Assembly (NCBI RefSeq): GCF_004210375.1
Contig: NC_134828.1
Coordinates: 21,878,400 to 21,942,399 of the forward strand
Length of the DNA stretch: 64,000 nucleotides
Reading direction: 5' to 3'
Source of the DNA: Tachypleus tridentatus
Taxonomy: Eukaryota > Arthropoda > Merostomata > Xiphosura > Limulidae
The position numbers and the translations under genes are program-made. Under the pieces are notes generated by a model. It searched no databases. It saw nothing but the letters and a program-made list of their open reading frames with translations, and was not told where the DNA came from. Positions 50,001-58,750 of this stretch are shown here, piece after piece (the first letter of the stretch is position 1; every line of letters begins with the position of its first letter).

Positions 50001-53000
50001 TGTATGTTTGTTTACTGTTGGAAATTTTCACCAACAAGTCAGGGAAACCTTCTGTAAAAAAAAAATAAACAAACAAAAACATATGAAAAATTGTGGCCCT
50101 ATTACAACCTGAACAGTGAAATTACCCAACATCAAAGCAGAATTCTTGTATCTAAAGCTTCATGTGTTTTATTTATTTAAGAAGTGTACCCTCTCTTTGC
50201 TTGTGAATCAGAAGACAAATTTATGTAAACTACTAAATCTTGTAACATTAATATTTATAAACTTTATTTTGTATATGTTATCTCCTAAATAATTTTCAAT
50301 TTTTTTTCATTTAAAAATTCAAAGGATGTGCACTTCGTGACATCATAGCTGACGGCTAAGTATATATTCTTTCATTTATTTACTTTCTTTCCTTCAGCCT
50401 ATCGTAACTGGATGAATAGCATGGGTGTCAACCCACACGTGAACTGGCTCTACAGTGACTTAGCTGATGGGTTAGTTATATTTCAGGTGTGTTTGTGATT
50501 TCATTTTCATCAAAATAATATTTTTAGATTATTTCACAACTTGAATGTTCTACCACACGTAAAGTATAAATTTTTTTTTTTAATTCTTTAACTTGCATAA
50601 ATCTTATTTTATTACAATAATTCTAAATAAGTCTGGTGATAAATATAATGTTTTGTTTTTTAACACAGCATACCCTTACTATACTGAACTTATAAATTTG
50701 GGAACCATTTCATTATACCAAAGACAAACATTCATTTTTACATAATTTTGAATCTATGACTTGTAAATTTCAATTTTACTAGCAGATGAACTCGTGGAAC
50801 CAACGATGACAGGTTTACACTATTGTCATTCTTTTGTCGTGATTAGATTTTTAATCTTGTTAACATGCGTCCAAGGTTACTGTTTGTGAATATACTACCT
50901 TTTCCTCCTAGTAACTCCTGCATCTCTGTACAAAAGCATCTCATGTGTTGGTAACCACAGTCTTTTAATAACTGTTGAAAATATAATTTTTATTTCTACA
51001 CCTTTTATTTTTAGTAATTAATATTGTGTCAGAACATTATCAAATTTGTGTTTTAAATGTGTTTAAACATATTTCCTGTGTTATTGAGTGTTTTTTTGGT
51101 GTTGTTGTTGTTGTTTTCTGTAAGGACATATTCAATTATTTAGTGAAGTATACAAAAAATTAGCTTTTGCGATACAGACAAGTTTTCAAGAGTGCATATA
51201 TTTTGTATGTAAATGGATGTGTAGAAAGGAAATATACATGTTTAATGGGAAAGTAATATGTAAACAAAAACTAACAGTCTGTGTAACAAACAATGACAAG
51301 TAATTATGAAACGTTTTTGTGTATGTGTGCTACTTTAAACATTTCTGGTCTTATCTTGATTGAAAACGTTTAAAAAATCATTGCTAAAAAATGCATTAAT
51401 CTATAATTTACAGTTATTTGACATCATTAAACCTGGTGTAGTGAGTTGGAGTAAGGTACATAGGATGTTCAGTAAACTGAAAGCATTCATGGAGAAACTT
51501 GAAAACTGTAACTATGCTGTTAATCTTGGTAAACAACTTAAGTTTTCTCTGGTGGGAATTGATGGAAATGACATTTCTGAAGGAAACCCAACCCTGACAC
51601 TTGGTAGGTGCCATTTGTGTTTGTCCTGAATATTACATTTCATGCACTACATTTCATTACTGAAGCTCTTACAATGAATTAGCTCCTCTTTGTCTGTCTT
51701 GTTCGAATATTTATTTAGACTTTGAATCATGTGATGTTTATAAATAATGCATCAAATACAGAGTTTGTATGTTTTTTTAGATTAATTTGTGAAATGTTTT
51801 AGCATCTTTTTGTATTCCTCTGTTCACTTTTGTTATTTTTATAATTGACTTCTATACAGTAGTAACAGTTGTGATGTTCTTAAGATGCTAAATTTAAGAC
51901 AGCAGCAACTTTAACATGGAGCTTAAGAAATCACTTGTAAACAGTTTGCACAAACTGTTTTTTGATTATTTTCAATTTTGGGATTGTATTTGTTATTATG
52001 CTTTTAAACTTTTGTCATCAGAATTCATCAAACCTTAGAACAAATATGGCATCTTAACTTTATAAGATTCTGAGTCATTGAATGAACTTTCAGTATTTAG
52101 GAAGTGAAGGTGGTTACCAATGATGATAATATGTTTTACTGTTGTTACTATTCTAGGTACGTTTGTTGTATAATCAATGATGATAACAAAACCCACTTGT
52201 TGAGAAAAATGTATATGTAAATATGGTTGGTTTGGGTGGAGAAAATTGTTTTATGTAAGGGAGCGAACAACGTTTCGACCTTCTTCGGTCATTGTCATGT
52301 TCATGAATCAGCCGTTTTTACATATAAGTTTGTATACCTTTTTATAAATTTGTGTGAGACTGGTTAAATTATTTCATGCTTCTAATTTGTGTGTGTGTGT
52401 GTGTGTGAATAATTCAGATTTGACTCAAATACATTTCTCATTCTCTCTAGCTCTTGTCTGGCAGTTGATGAGAGCCTATACTCTGAGTATACTGACTCAC
52501 CTGGCTGGGACAGGCAGTCCGATTGTGGAAACTCAAATTGTGGAATGGGTAAACATGAAGGTAAAAGTAATTTCTTTGTAAGCACCTTTTAAACCATACA
52601 AATATTATTACTTCATTATTCTGTTCCATATTTTTGAATTAGTTAGTGTGCTTTATTTGTCTGATGTGCTCATAAATCAAAGTAAATATTTAATGAATGT
52701 TTAATGAGATATTTGTATGCTTTCCATGTTAGACGTGCAATACCATGCAGCTGGTAAATGACTGTGTGTGTGTGTGTGTGTGTGTTTGTAATAGTTAATT
52801 TTTAATTAAACTCTCCAAGCTTAGAACAATTCCACTTTCAACTTGCCCCTTACATTCTGATTTTTAAAATGGAAATTTACACATTAGGATGTAACACAAT
52901 ATTTGCAAAGAAGTGTATTATCACACAAGTCTTTTGTATGTTTTTTACCCCCTGTTTGGTAAAGATGGACAGTAGAACCTCAACAGGTATAGTGGGTATC

Positions 53001-54318
53001 TTCACTGTTGTTTTCAAGGTGAGCAATTTAAATAGTAATTTTTTCATCAGTTACAGCTTAGTCATGTTGTGGACAAATGTAACCAAAACTTGGACGTTCT
53101 ATATAATGTTGTTTTAATTTTTATAGTTACAAAATGCTGGCAAATCCACTAGTATCAGAAGCTTTCAGGACTCCGCAATTTCTGATGCTACACCCATCAT
53201 TGATCTTGTTGATGCCATTCAATCAGGCTCAATCAATTATGGTACAGTCTTACCTGGTAATGATGATGATGTAAGTGATTTGTAAGTTACTGGAAACATA
53301 AATATTTCTGTTTCTTTGTCAATTTCTGATGCTACACCCATCATTGATCTTGTTGATGCCATTCAATCAGGCTCAATCAATTATGGTACAGTCTTACCTG
53401 GTAATGATGATGATGTAAGTGATTTGTAAGTTACTGGAAACATAAATATTTCTGTTTCTTTGTCAATTTCTGATGCTACACCCATCATTGATCTTGTTGA
53501 TGCCATTCAATCAGGCTCAATCAATTATGGTACAGTCTTACCTGGTAATGATGATGATGTAAGTGATTTGTAAGTTACTGGAAACATAAATATTTCTGTT
53601 TCTTTGTCAATTTCTGATGCTACACCCATCATTGATCTTGTTGATGCCATTCAATCAGGCTCAATCAATTATGGTACAGTCTTACCTGGTAATGATGATG
53701 ATGTAAGTGATTTGTAAGTTACTGGAAACATAAATATTTCTGTTTCTTTGTCTTTCCCTTCAAGGAAGATTATCACTGCTCATACATACACACATTAAAG
53801 ATGTATTTTCTTTAAGATTTTGAAATATGCAAATCATTTATTGACAATAAAAAAAACTAAAAAATGTTTTAGGCTTTGTATATTAGCGAACTTTTCACTT
53901 AGTGCAGTGAATTTTATAGTATGTAATACAAGTTAAAAGGTTTCAAAATTCACTTGATCTGTTTCTGTTGTTACGATTTCTTTCCTGTAAATACTGTGAT
54001 GTTTTAATGCAATAAAATTAATTAACTTCTCAGCTTGTAAATATTTTGGCAACATGTTAAAAAAAATTGTCAGAGAAATTGGAGTTTTTTTTTTAATATA
54101 ATGAAAATTCATATATATTATTTTCCTTGCAGGAGAAAATGGCCAATGCCAAATATGCCATTTCTGTTGCTCGTAAAATTGGTGCTCGTATATATGCCTT
54201 ACCCGAAGATATTGTTCAGGTCAAACCCAAGATGGTGATGACCGTGTTTGCATGCCTTATGGGTCGTGACTACATTCCAAACATGGGAGTGAAAAATCAG
54301 AACCATAGTGATGAGTGA
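22180..54318 (+). CDS. Plastin/fimbrin, 13-exon actin-bundling protein gene
   Basis: Plastins cross-link actin filaments into parallel bundles in the cytoplasm, through two tandem pairs of calponin-homology (CH) domains regulated by an N-terminal calcium-binding EF-hand region. Thirteen exons with GT-AG borders join in frame: 22180-22230, 38000-38167, 41771-41937, 43503-43598, 45068-45275, 46133-46318, 46876-46950, 48905-49115, 50398-50486, 51414-51603, 52451-52560, 53127-53270, 54133-54318. They total 1881 nt, i.e. 626 codons plus TGA, close to the usual plastin length of about 627-630. EF-hand 1 is at about residues 19-30, CH1 about 120-234, CH2 about 262-370, CH3 about 389-500, CH4 about 510-620. 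Strong family motifs include [33 protein letters not shown] and [14 protein letters not shown]. Human paralogues are PLS1, LCP1 and PLS3; this copy is equally a Drosophila Fim relative, so no symbol is assigned. No frame break was found. Confidence 0.96.
27090..27245 (-). promoter_or_regulatory. Candidate heat-shock promoter, antisense in plastin intron 1
   Basis: Read on the - strand: a two-unit element at 27240-27233 (GAA/TTC spaced by 5; TTCTCGAAA), a TTC..GAA pair at 27215-27208, a perfect three-unit heat-shock element GAAAATTCTAGAA at 27164-27152, then a TATATAA box (27136-27130) about 16 bp downstream. A start site would fall near 27100. The geometry is that of hsp70-type promoters. No ORF of 60 codons or more follows in the next 1.4 kb. 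Confidence 0.4.
29902..30181 (-). mobile_element. tRNA-derived SINE, full length
   Basis: Same family in plastin intron 1, - orientation, with target-site duplication GGATCTATTGC at 29891-29901 and 30182-30192. Confidence 0.95.
30411..30883. mobile_element. pogo/Tigger-like MITE
   Basis: It is bounded by TA duplications and about 25-bp terminal inverted repeats: left CCGTATTTTCCGCCTAATAA, right (reverse complement) CCGTATTTTCCGGTTAATAA, both continuing into GCCGAAT. The 473-bp interior repeats the AATAAGCCGA motif and has no ORF, so it is non-autonomous. Family placement by terminus is an inference. Confidence 0.8.
31811..32261 (-). mobile_element. Composite SINE with two heads
   Basis: A SINE copy whose tRNA-like head differs from its neighbours (31811-32080) is followed by about 145 bp of unrelated DNA and then a second partial head of the common type (32222-32261, CGAGTCGCACGCC, GGCCATGCCGGG). 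The only duplicated target site, ATACTTCAACT (31800-31810 and 32262-32272), surrounds the whole block. Confidence 0.75.
33246..33418 (-). mobile_element. Truncated tRNA-derived SINE
   Basis: Body and tail of the common SINE (CGCGCAAAGCTACACGAAAG, GGAAGGCAGCTAGTCATCAC) stop at ATTATAACGGCCCC. The tRNA-like head is missing. Confidence 0.9.
33535..34425 (+). pseudogene. hAT-like (ZBED/SCAND3-type) transposase remnant
   Basis: + strand translation reads [75 protein letters not shown] and [19 protein letters not shown]. These correspond to the RNase-H-like and hAT dimerisation regions of domesticated/ZBED-type hAT transposases. At least two stops and a frameshift interrupt it. It is not part of the plastin mRNA. 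Confidence 0.7.
34680..35120 (+). repeat. Left arm of 440-bp inverted repeat
   Basis: It is nearly identical (by eye about 95%) to the reverse complement of 39646-40085. It contains a SINE tail fragment (34680-34745, ACTGCTAAATTAGGGACAGC) plus about 370 bp of non-SINE sequence ending ACAACCTATTGACTG. It is followed by a second SINE tail scrap at 35121-35155 (CCCTCGAGTAGCTTTGCGCG). Confidence 0.92.
36885..36995 (+). mobile_element. Possible old SINE tail
   Basis: AAATAGCTTACTGTGTGTAG CTTTGTGTTTAAC resembles the AGATAGCCC...GTAGCTTTGTGC tail shared by SINEs here. Too decayed to classify firmly. Confidence 0.3.
37322..37345. repeat. (GT)n microsatellite
   Basis: Simple GT run near the 3' end of plastin intron 1. 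Confidence 0.9.
38000..38167 (+). CDS. Plastin exon 2 (EF-hands)
   Basis: Fifty-six codons, phase 0 at both ends (TTACAG|CTTGAC and CAAAAG|GTATTT). It carries one canonical EF-hand loop, [12 protein letters not shown], with D1, D3, N5, G6 and E12 in place. A second loop, [12 protein letters not shown], has its glycine one position late and no aspartate at position 1, so its calcium binding is doubtful. The exon lies in the loop of a 440-bp inverted repeat (34680-35120 / 39646-40085). Confidence 0.95.
38378..38501. repeat. 62-bp tandem duplication in plastin intron 2
   Basis: Two near-identical 62-bp units containing CCTTCATCAGGTCTGTTTTG and AATAAGACAGTAGCAACATT, 210 bp downstream of exon 2. 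Confidence 0.9.
39646..40085 (-). repeat. Right arm of 440-bp inverted repeat
   Basis: Reverse-complement partner of 34680-35120, in plastin intron 2. The 4.5-kb spacer between the arms contains plastin exon 2. Its right end overlaps the start of a fuller SINE copy. Confidence 0.92.
40017..40240 (-). mobile_element. tRNA-derived SINE, diverged
   Basis: Common SINE body and tail in - orientation (TTGCGCAAAGCTACATGATA, GGAAGGCAGCTAGTCATCAC), ending in a B-box-like GGGATTTGAACCCC and lacking the far end of the head. Several CpG-decay changes indicate an older copy. Confidence 0.9.
40533..41439 (-). pseudogene. Internally deleted mariner element
   Basis: Termini TATACGAGGGCTGTTCAAAC (left) and TTTAACAGAACTCATATATA (right) form imperfect inverted repeats with TA at the ends. 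On the - strand the N-terminal DNA-binding part is readable from the right ([32 protein letters not shown]-like). It jumps to the C-terminal part ([32 protein letters not shown]). The middle, with the first two catalytic aspartates, is missing; only the region of the third remains. At about 907 bp it is shorter than a usual 1.3-kb mariner. Confidence 0.88.
41771..41937 (+). CDS. Plastin exon 3 (linker and start of CH1)
   Basis: It encodes [18 protein letters not shown] through [11 protein letters not shown], the conserved linker between the EF-hand region and CH1 and the first CH1 helix. The acceptor is TTTTTCAG. It ends in phase 2 (AG) at AACAG|GTTAGA. Confidence 0.94.
43503..43598 (+). CDS. 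Plastin exon 4 (CH1)
   Basis: Ninety-six nt between CCTTGTAG and GCTGTG|GTAAGC. It encodes [18 protein letters not shown] and [10 protein letters not shown], matching the CH1 segment of plastins up to the LLCKMIN-type motif, which is completed by the next exon. Confidence 0.93.
43970..44028. repeat. (CA)n microsatellite
   Basis: About 29 uninterrupted CA dinucleotides in plastin intron 4. A 75-codon frame across it is repeat-derived. Confidence 0.98.
44156..44192 (-). mobile_element. SINE tail scrap
   Basis: TTTCGCACAAAGCTACTCGA GGGCTATCTGTGCT matches the common SINE tail exactly but only about 35 bp remain, flanked by a repeated TAATAAATAG on both sides (44140s and 44192-44203). Confidence 0.8.
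45068..45275 (+). CDS. Plastin exon 5 (CH1 core)
   Basis: It encodes [20 protein letters not shown], the [15 protein letters not shown] helix and [16 protein letters not shown], the most conserved stretch of CH1 and part of an actin-binding surface. The acceptor is TTTTACAG and the donor CGG|GTAAGC, phase 0. Confidence 0.97.
46133..46318 (+). CDS. Plastin exon 6 (CH1-CH2 linker, CH2)
   Basis: Sixty-two codons, phase 0. It encodes [19 protein letters not shown], then [19 protein letters not shown], the signature start of CH2. The donor is AAA|GTAGGT. Confidence 0.96.
46876..46950 (+). CDS. Plastin exon 7 (CH2)
   Basis: Twenty-five codons, phase 0, encoding [18 protein letters not shown]. It corresponds to DSKAYYHLL in vertebrate plastins. 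This segment is several residues shorter than the vertebrate CH2 insert. The donor is CAT|GTAAGT. Confidence 0.92.
46985..48210 (+). pseudogene. CR1-like LINE fragment in plastin intron 7
   Basis: + strand translation shows [20 protein letters not shown] (47000-47060), like the esterase domain that precedes the endonuclease in CR1-group LINEs. Then [24 protein letters not shown] (47460-47530), the apurinic endonuclease start, and YRAPDES (47710-47735). Frames shift and stops are frequent, so it is inactive. The reverse transcriptase is not seen. Confidence 0.7.
48610..48738 (+). mobile_element. Diverged SINE tail
   Basis: AGTAGCCCAAAAGTCAGCTG, ACTTAAAATTAGGGACAGTT and a GAAAACAAAC end align in order with the common SINE body and tail, at low identity. 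Confidence 0.65.
48905..49115 (+). CDS. Plastin exon 8 (CH2 end, inter-core linker)
   Basis: It encodes [36 protein letters not shown] and the acidic linker to CH3 ([12 protein letters not shown]). It ends in phase 1 at AAAA|GTAAAT, a weak-looking donor confirmed by the frame of exon 9. Confidence 0.94.
50398..50486 (+). CDS. Plastin exon 9 (CH3 start)
   Basis: It encodes [20 protein letters not shown] and LADGLVIFQ. The family usually has H or R where this copy has W (HVNWLYSD). The acceptor is CCTTCAG and the donor TTTCAG|GTGTGT. Confidence 0.95.
51414..51603 (+). CDS. Plastin exon 10 (CH3)
   Basis: It encodes [39 protein letters not shown] and [16 protein letters not shown], the CH3 core. 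It ends in phase 1 at CTTG|GTAGGT. Confidence 0.96.
52190..52332. repeat. Interspersed repeat with GTTCGCTCC core, copy 2
   Basis: GGGAGCGAACAACGTTTC, GACCTTCTTCGGTCATTGTC and CCGTTTTTACATATA; inverted relative to the copy at 17085-17235 and more complete. In plastin intron 10. Confidence 0.55.
52390..52408. repeat. (GT)n microsatellite
   Basis: Short GT run 43 bp upstream of plastin exon 11. A second run is at 52763-52784 in the next intron. Confidence 0.9.
52451..52560 (+). CDS. Plastin exon 11 (CH3 end, CH4 start)
   Basis: It encodes [20 protein letters not shown] and then [13 protein letters not shown], the first helix of CH4. The acceptor is TCTCTCTAG and the donor AAG|GTAAAA, phase 0. 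Confidence 0.95.
53127..53270 (+). CDS. Plastin exon 12 (CH4)
   Basis: Forty-eight codons, phase 0, encoding [32 protein letters not shown] and an acidic end NDDD. The last 95 nt plus 49 nt of intron form the first unit of a 4x144-bp tandem array, so the true donor (53271, GTAAGT) is followed by three identical copies of itself at 53415, 53559 and 53703. Confidence 0.93.
53176..53751 (+). repeat. 4 x 144-bp tandem array copying the end of plastin exon 12
   Basis: Units begin at 53176, 53320, 53464 and 53608, exactly 144 bp apart and identical as far as I can read. Each has 95 nt of exon 12 (ATTTCTGATGCTACACCC to GATGATGAT), the donor GTAAGT and 43 more intron bases. Only the first is attached to the exon's acceptor. 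Reading through the first donor meets TAA at 53283-53285. Confidence 0.98.
54133..54318 (+). CDS. Plastin exon 13 (CH4 end, C-terminus)
   Basis: It encodes [20 protein letters not shown], then [20 protein letters not shown] and CLMG, the C-terminal CH4 signature. The protein continues for about 17 residues beyond CLMG ([17 protein letters not shown]), longer than the vertebrate ending, before TGA at 54316-54318. Confidence 0.96.
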   Translation, partial: EKMANAKYAISVARKIGARIYALPEDIVQVKPKMVMTVFACLMGRDYIPNMGVKNQNHSDE

Positions 54319-55120
54319 AATATCTTTAAAACTTGTATGCCAGGTTGTAACTATGACATTTTCTACTTGTACGTAATGAAAGTTGTATTAGTGTTCATTA
54401 TAGGAAAAACAAGACTGTGCTGGACACGTTATCTTTAATTTTGATTGAGTACATTCACTAGCAAGTAATGAACTTTGTTTTGTGAATTTTAAACACACAC
54501 TGCAAGAACATATGTTGATAAATTAGCTTTGTAACTGAATCGGTTTTTCTAAACATGATGTTTAGGGCCATATCGCTTTGTTTATTATTAAAAGTAACTA
54601 GTCCAAAATTTGGAATTTCGAGACTCCAAAGCATTTTTTCACCAATTTGTTTGTATTTTTTTAGCTTTAAAAAAATTGCTTCTCAATTTAAAAATTACCA
54701 AATTTATCTTCTTTTGTTAATTATACAAAGTCTATTTTTGTGTGATTACTTGTATTAATATATTTTTTGTATTTTCAGTGTTTTTTTAATGTCTGTGTAA
54801 TTGTCAGTACCTGTATCATAAACTAACTTTACTCATGGTGAAAGAGCATGTTAAAAATGTTGTTTAATACACTTACAACGATCTTGTTTATGTATTACAG
54901 TCTTCCATATAACCTACTATATATTAAACTTTTGCAAGTTAACGAATACTACTTGCATATCTTTGTGTAGCTACGTAAAATTTGATTGGCAACGTCTGTG
55001 ATTTGAAGACCTGTCTTTTTTTAAAATGTAATCAAATTTTATACTTGGAGCTTCTTTCCTTAGTTTTGCTGGAATCAAATTCATCTTCCAAATAAATGTC
55101 ATATTTGAAATAGTAATGAC
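54319..55120 (+). other. Probable plastin 3' UTR
   Basis: AT-rich sequence without ORFs follows the stop. A canonical AATAAA lies at 55091-55096 (CCAAATAAATGTC), the first well-placed polyadenylation signal seen downstream, which suggests a 3' end near 55110-55130. The exact site is inferred. Confidence 0.4.
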
Positions 55121-58100
55121 AAATGTATAAACATGTTTTCTGTTACATTTGTGTCTTCCACTAAAGTTTGTACAAAATATTTATAACTTTCTGTATGAAT
55201 TAAACATTACATTTAATAGTATGGACTTCCAAAAATGTATATCCATTTAATAATGCTACTACTTCGTTTAATTTCAATTACCTGTATTATAGCTTGAAAT
55301 CTAACCTTAGATATTATGAAAAATTAAATAATTTTGATTATTAAAAAAAAAAAAAGCATCAACTTTCAATTTTGAACCAATAGGAAATTTTTATGTGACA
55401 AGGATGTTTTATCAATGAATACTGATATGGTAATTTTGTATTAGAAAATTGAACTTCACAATTTATATGAACTCTACTGAAATGTTCCCACACTTTATAC
55501 AACGTTTAATATTTTTATGTGATTGAAAACTTCCCATGGTGGCTTGTTTATGAAGTATAATACTTAAATAGTGTTTTCCAAGTAGATTTGTATATTATAT
55601 GGCATGAAATATAGTAAATCATATGATTTGTTTGTAAGAAGTCTTATGACCAAGCAAGTGTCACTGAAAACATCCAAGTCTTTGTAAGATTAAAACTGGT
55701 TCAGAATATGCAAAAACATTACGTTTGACACCAAAATTAACAACTGTACATCCACAATAATTGAAGATACTTTCACATTACCTCAACAGGAATATTTTAA
55801 AAATGACATATGACATTTCTGAGACAGTTTAATTAAAGCTCCAACACCAAATATCTCAATTTTTGTCAAATTATATTGGAAGATGAAATTTTATTATAAA
55901 CAGTTCTATATGAAACTCTTTTCAGAAGGTTCTGGAATTAAAAATTGCTTCAACAGTTATACACACTATATTAAAACTCCAGTCATGAGTTAATGATTAA
56001 TACATTCTATATTAGATAAAATACACTCTTTATTATGTTTGGGATTTTCAAAATTTCCTAAGCACACTCTGGGCCTGAGAATCTTACTCCACAACACTTG
56101 CAAGATAATGTCCAATCCTTGACACTGTCAGGTTGAGTTTGAAGCTTCTCAAGAGCAGGTTGACAATCATGTTTTGTATCATTACTGTGTGCCTCCACAG
56201 AAGAAACAAAGTTGTCAAAAGAGCCTTCAGGCTGCAGTACTGACTACATTTTATTCAGTTTCCAGTTATTTAGCATTTTTTCATGACATTTTCTTTCTAT
56301 GTGAATCTGAAATGGAACTGGTCTACAAGTCTAGCCCAACTAAGTGTAAAAATTCGTAACAGACAGCATCAAAATAGCAATCTGCAGAAGCTTTAGGATC
56401 CAGAAAGCTTCAGACAACTCTGATAATGATAATTTGTTATCACCAAAAACAAAAAATGCTGCACAAATTGAATTGGTACATGTTATAATGGGGAATATAA
56501 AATGTACCCTGCATTTCAGAGGGGACTGTGGATATAGGACCCACACTGCAGTGGGGATACACCATCTATTATTCATAACCTCAGTTTCCCAGTCTTACAT
56601 GAAGAACAATTTAATAATAAAATCATGAAAGGAATATAAAAAGAAATTAAGAGAATGAGATGTGGATGATGAAGCCCACAACTTCCCAAATCTATGTCAC
56701 TGTTCACTGCCTGCAGACAGTTGTGGGAAGGTGACTGCTCTCCAAAGTAAAAAAGAAGAAAACTAATAAGGTATTGTTACATGGGATTGAGTAAGTTAAA
56801 TAAACTGAACTCCTGAAGTTGTCATTTCAGCCCCCATTAAGGTAGTAAGGTGCTAATTAATAGCCCAGTAAACAAAATATACTAGTATAAAAGGTCCCAA
56901 CCAATTATCTAAGCTAACTAGTATGACTCCCAACCACCACCCATCAAGTCCACTGCAACTACAAAATTTCGGACCCTAAAGAACCCTTAACTGCTAAGGT
57001 CTTCATCTGCATAAACTAGTGTATAGGTGTTTATATTACCTTAACAACTTAATATAGTTACTTGGAACTTCAAGTAAAATTTATTTTAATTTGTAATTAT
57101 TTATATTTATTTAATACATTCTTATATGTATCACAGAATATTTTATTAATTTTATTTAAAGTTTCTTTATTAAACCTATTAAATATTATTGTTTCAGTAT
57201 TTCAACATTAATAATAAAATATTGCAATTTATATATTTTATAAAATCTGAAACATTGCAAAGTTACAATGCTTAAAACAGAAGAGTATGGTATATTACTG
57301 TTAAAAGAAGGTAAACCATGAATTAGAAGGGCAAAATATTTTATTTTCTCAAAAATATTTAGATTCATATTAGTTTAATTTCTAAATCTAAATAATGTGC
57401 CTCTACATCAGATATTGAAGTATTTTTAATTTAAATAGTGTTAATAACAATATTTTTTTCATGGTTATTCATACTAATTAAATCATCTATATATTTGTAA
57501 GTTAAAGCTAAAATATCTGGGTTTATGTAATTTTCAATTAACCTGTTCTCATAAAAATAAATAACATGTAAAGCAGTTAGCTCGCATTAGAACTCCTATT
57601 ACTTGCTTAAATATATAAACTGTTCTATTAATGAATTTATAACAAAAATTAACTTTTTCTAATGGAATTTTGGCAAAATTCAAATGTTTGAATATTCTTT
57701 ACTTGCTCACAATTTCTTAAATATCTACAAATCCACTGATTTCTTTTTATTATCCAAAACACGTTTCTTATTATTAACACTTGTATTTTTAATTTTATCA
57801 AATAAAATGTTAAGTAATTATTTCATAAAATGGTTGGTTATTTAATAATTGTTCTTGCTGAGCTGAACTAGAAATAAACCTAAATTTAATTGGATATTTA
57901 TCGAGTTTAGGAATAACACACAGAAAAGATAAATCTAAATACAAATTTGTTTTATGATGAAAATTTTTATAATTATAATTAATTACTGTATCTTTAGATT
58001 GCTTAAGGAATTTAAATGTTTGCATGCTGTTGATTTTTTTCTCGTAATTAATGCATAAAATGTTTCAATACAAGTTGAAATAAAATTAAGTCTTAAAATA

Positions 58101-58125
58101 TATTCATCAGTATTGTTTTCAACAT
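55121..58125. other. AT-rich intergenic DNA
   Basis: I see no gene or recognisable element. The stretch 56090-56760 is less AT-rich and has short frames on both strands without recognisable domains. Confidence 0.45.
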
Positions 58126-58128
58126 TCT

Positions 58129-58371
58129 ACAGGGTGGCCCGTAAGTCCCTACCCATCCATATATCTTGTGTATCCAGTGTATCTGTGTGCTGTCCCTCAT
58201 TCTTGCTGCATAATATTATGTGATGCTATGTTCTGTGAGACATTTTCCTCAACATAGCAAGGGTTATTGTTCCAAATGCCGCGGTAACAGCTGCCTTCAA
58301 CTCATCATTAGTATTATAACATTGTTTAGACACAACATATGGATGGGTAGGGACTTATGGGCCACCCTATA
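58129..58371 (-). mobile_element. Tc1/mariner remnant with terminal inverted repeats
   Basis: Left end CAGGGTGGCCCGTAAGTCCC TACCCATCCAT pairs with right end ATGGATGGGTAGGGACTTAT GGGCCACCCT, bounded by TA. The - strand interior reads NDELKAAVTAAFGTITLAML and SHRTXHHIILCSKNEGQHTD-type sequence (one stop at X), the C-terminal end of a transposase. About 240 bp, so most of the element is deleted. Confidence 0.85.
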
Positions 58372-58524
58372 AAATATTTTGCTTCTTACATTTTGTGGCT
58401 ATTCTGTATTTAGATTTGAAACATCCTCTGATAATATTAAATGTAATATATACACTGTATTTTAAAAATAATGCTTTATAGCTTATTAATCACAGTTAAC
58501 CTCATACAAAGTCTTAACATCCAA

Positions 58525-58750
58525 GTCAAATCCTTTAATGCCACAAGTGGGGTATCTCAAAGCTCAATCTTAGGACATTTGTTCTTTTATTTACATCAAT
58601 GACACAGATGAAGGAATAGTCAATAAATTACTTATATTTGCTGATGATATTAAGGTCTTGGGTGTGCTAGTTGTAAGGAGGATGCTGCTGATTTACTACA
58701 TGAGTCATTAACTGCAGTGAAATGGAAGTTATGGACATATGCATTGTCAG
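58525..58750 (+). pseudogene. LINE reverse transcriptase fragment
   Basis: Translation gives ATSGVSQSSILGHL, then, after a frameshift, IYINDTDEGIVNKLLIFADD IKV, the PQGS and YADD-type catalytic regions of a CR1/Jockey-like reverse transcriptase (FADD here). Broken by a frameshift and stops. Confidence 0.8.
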
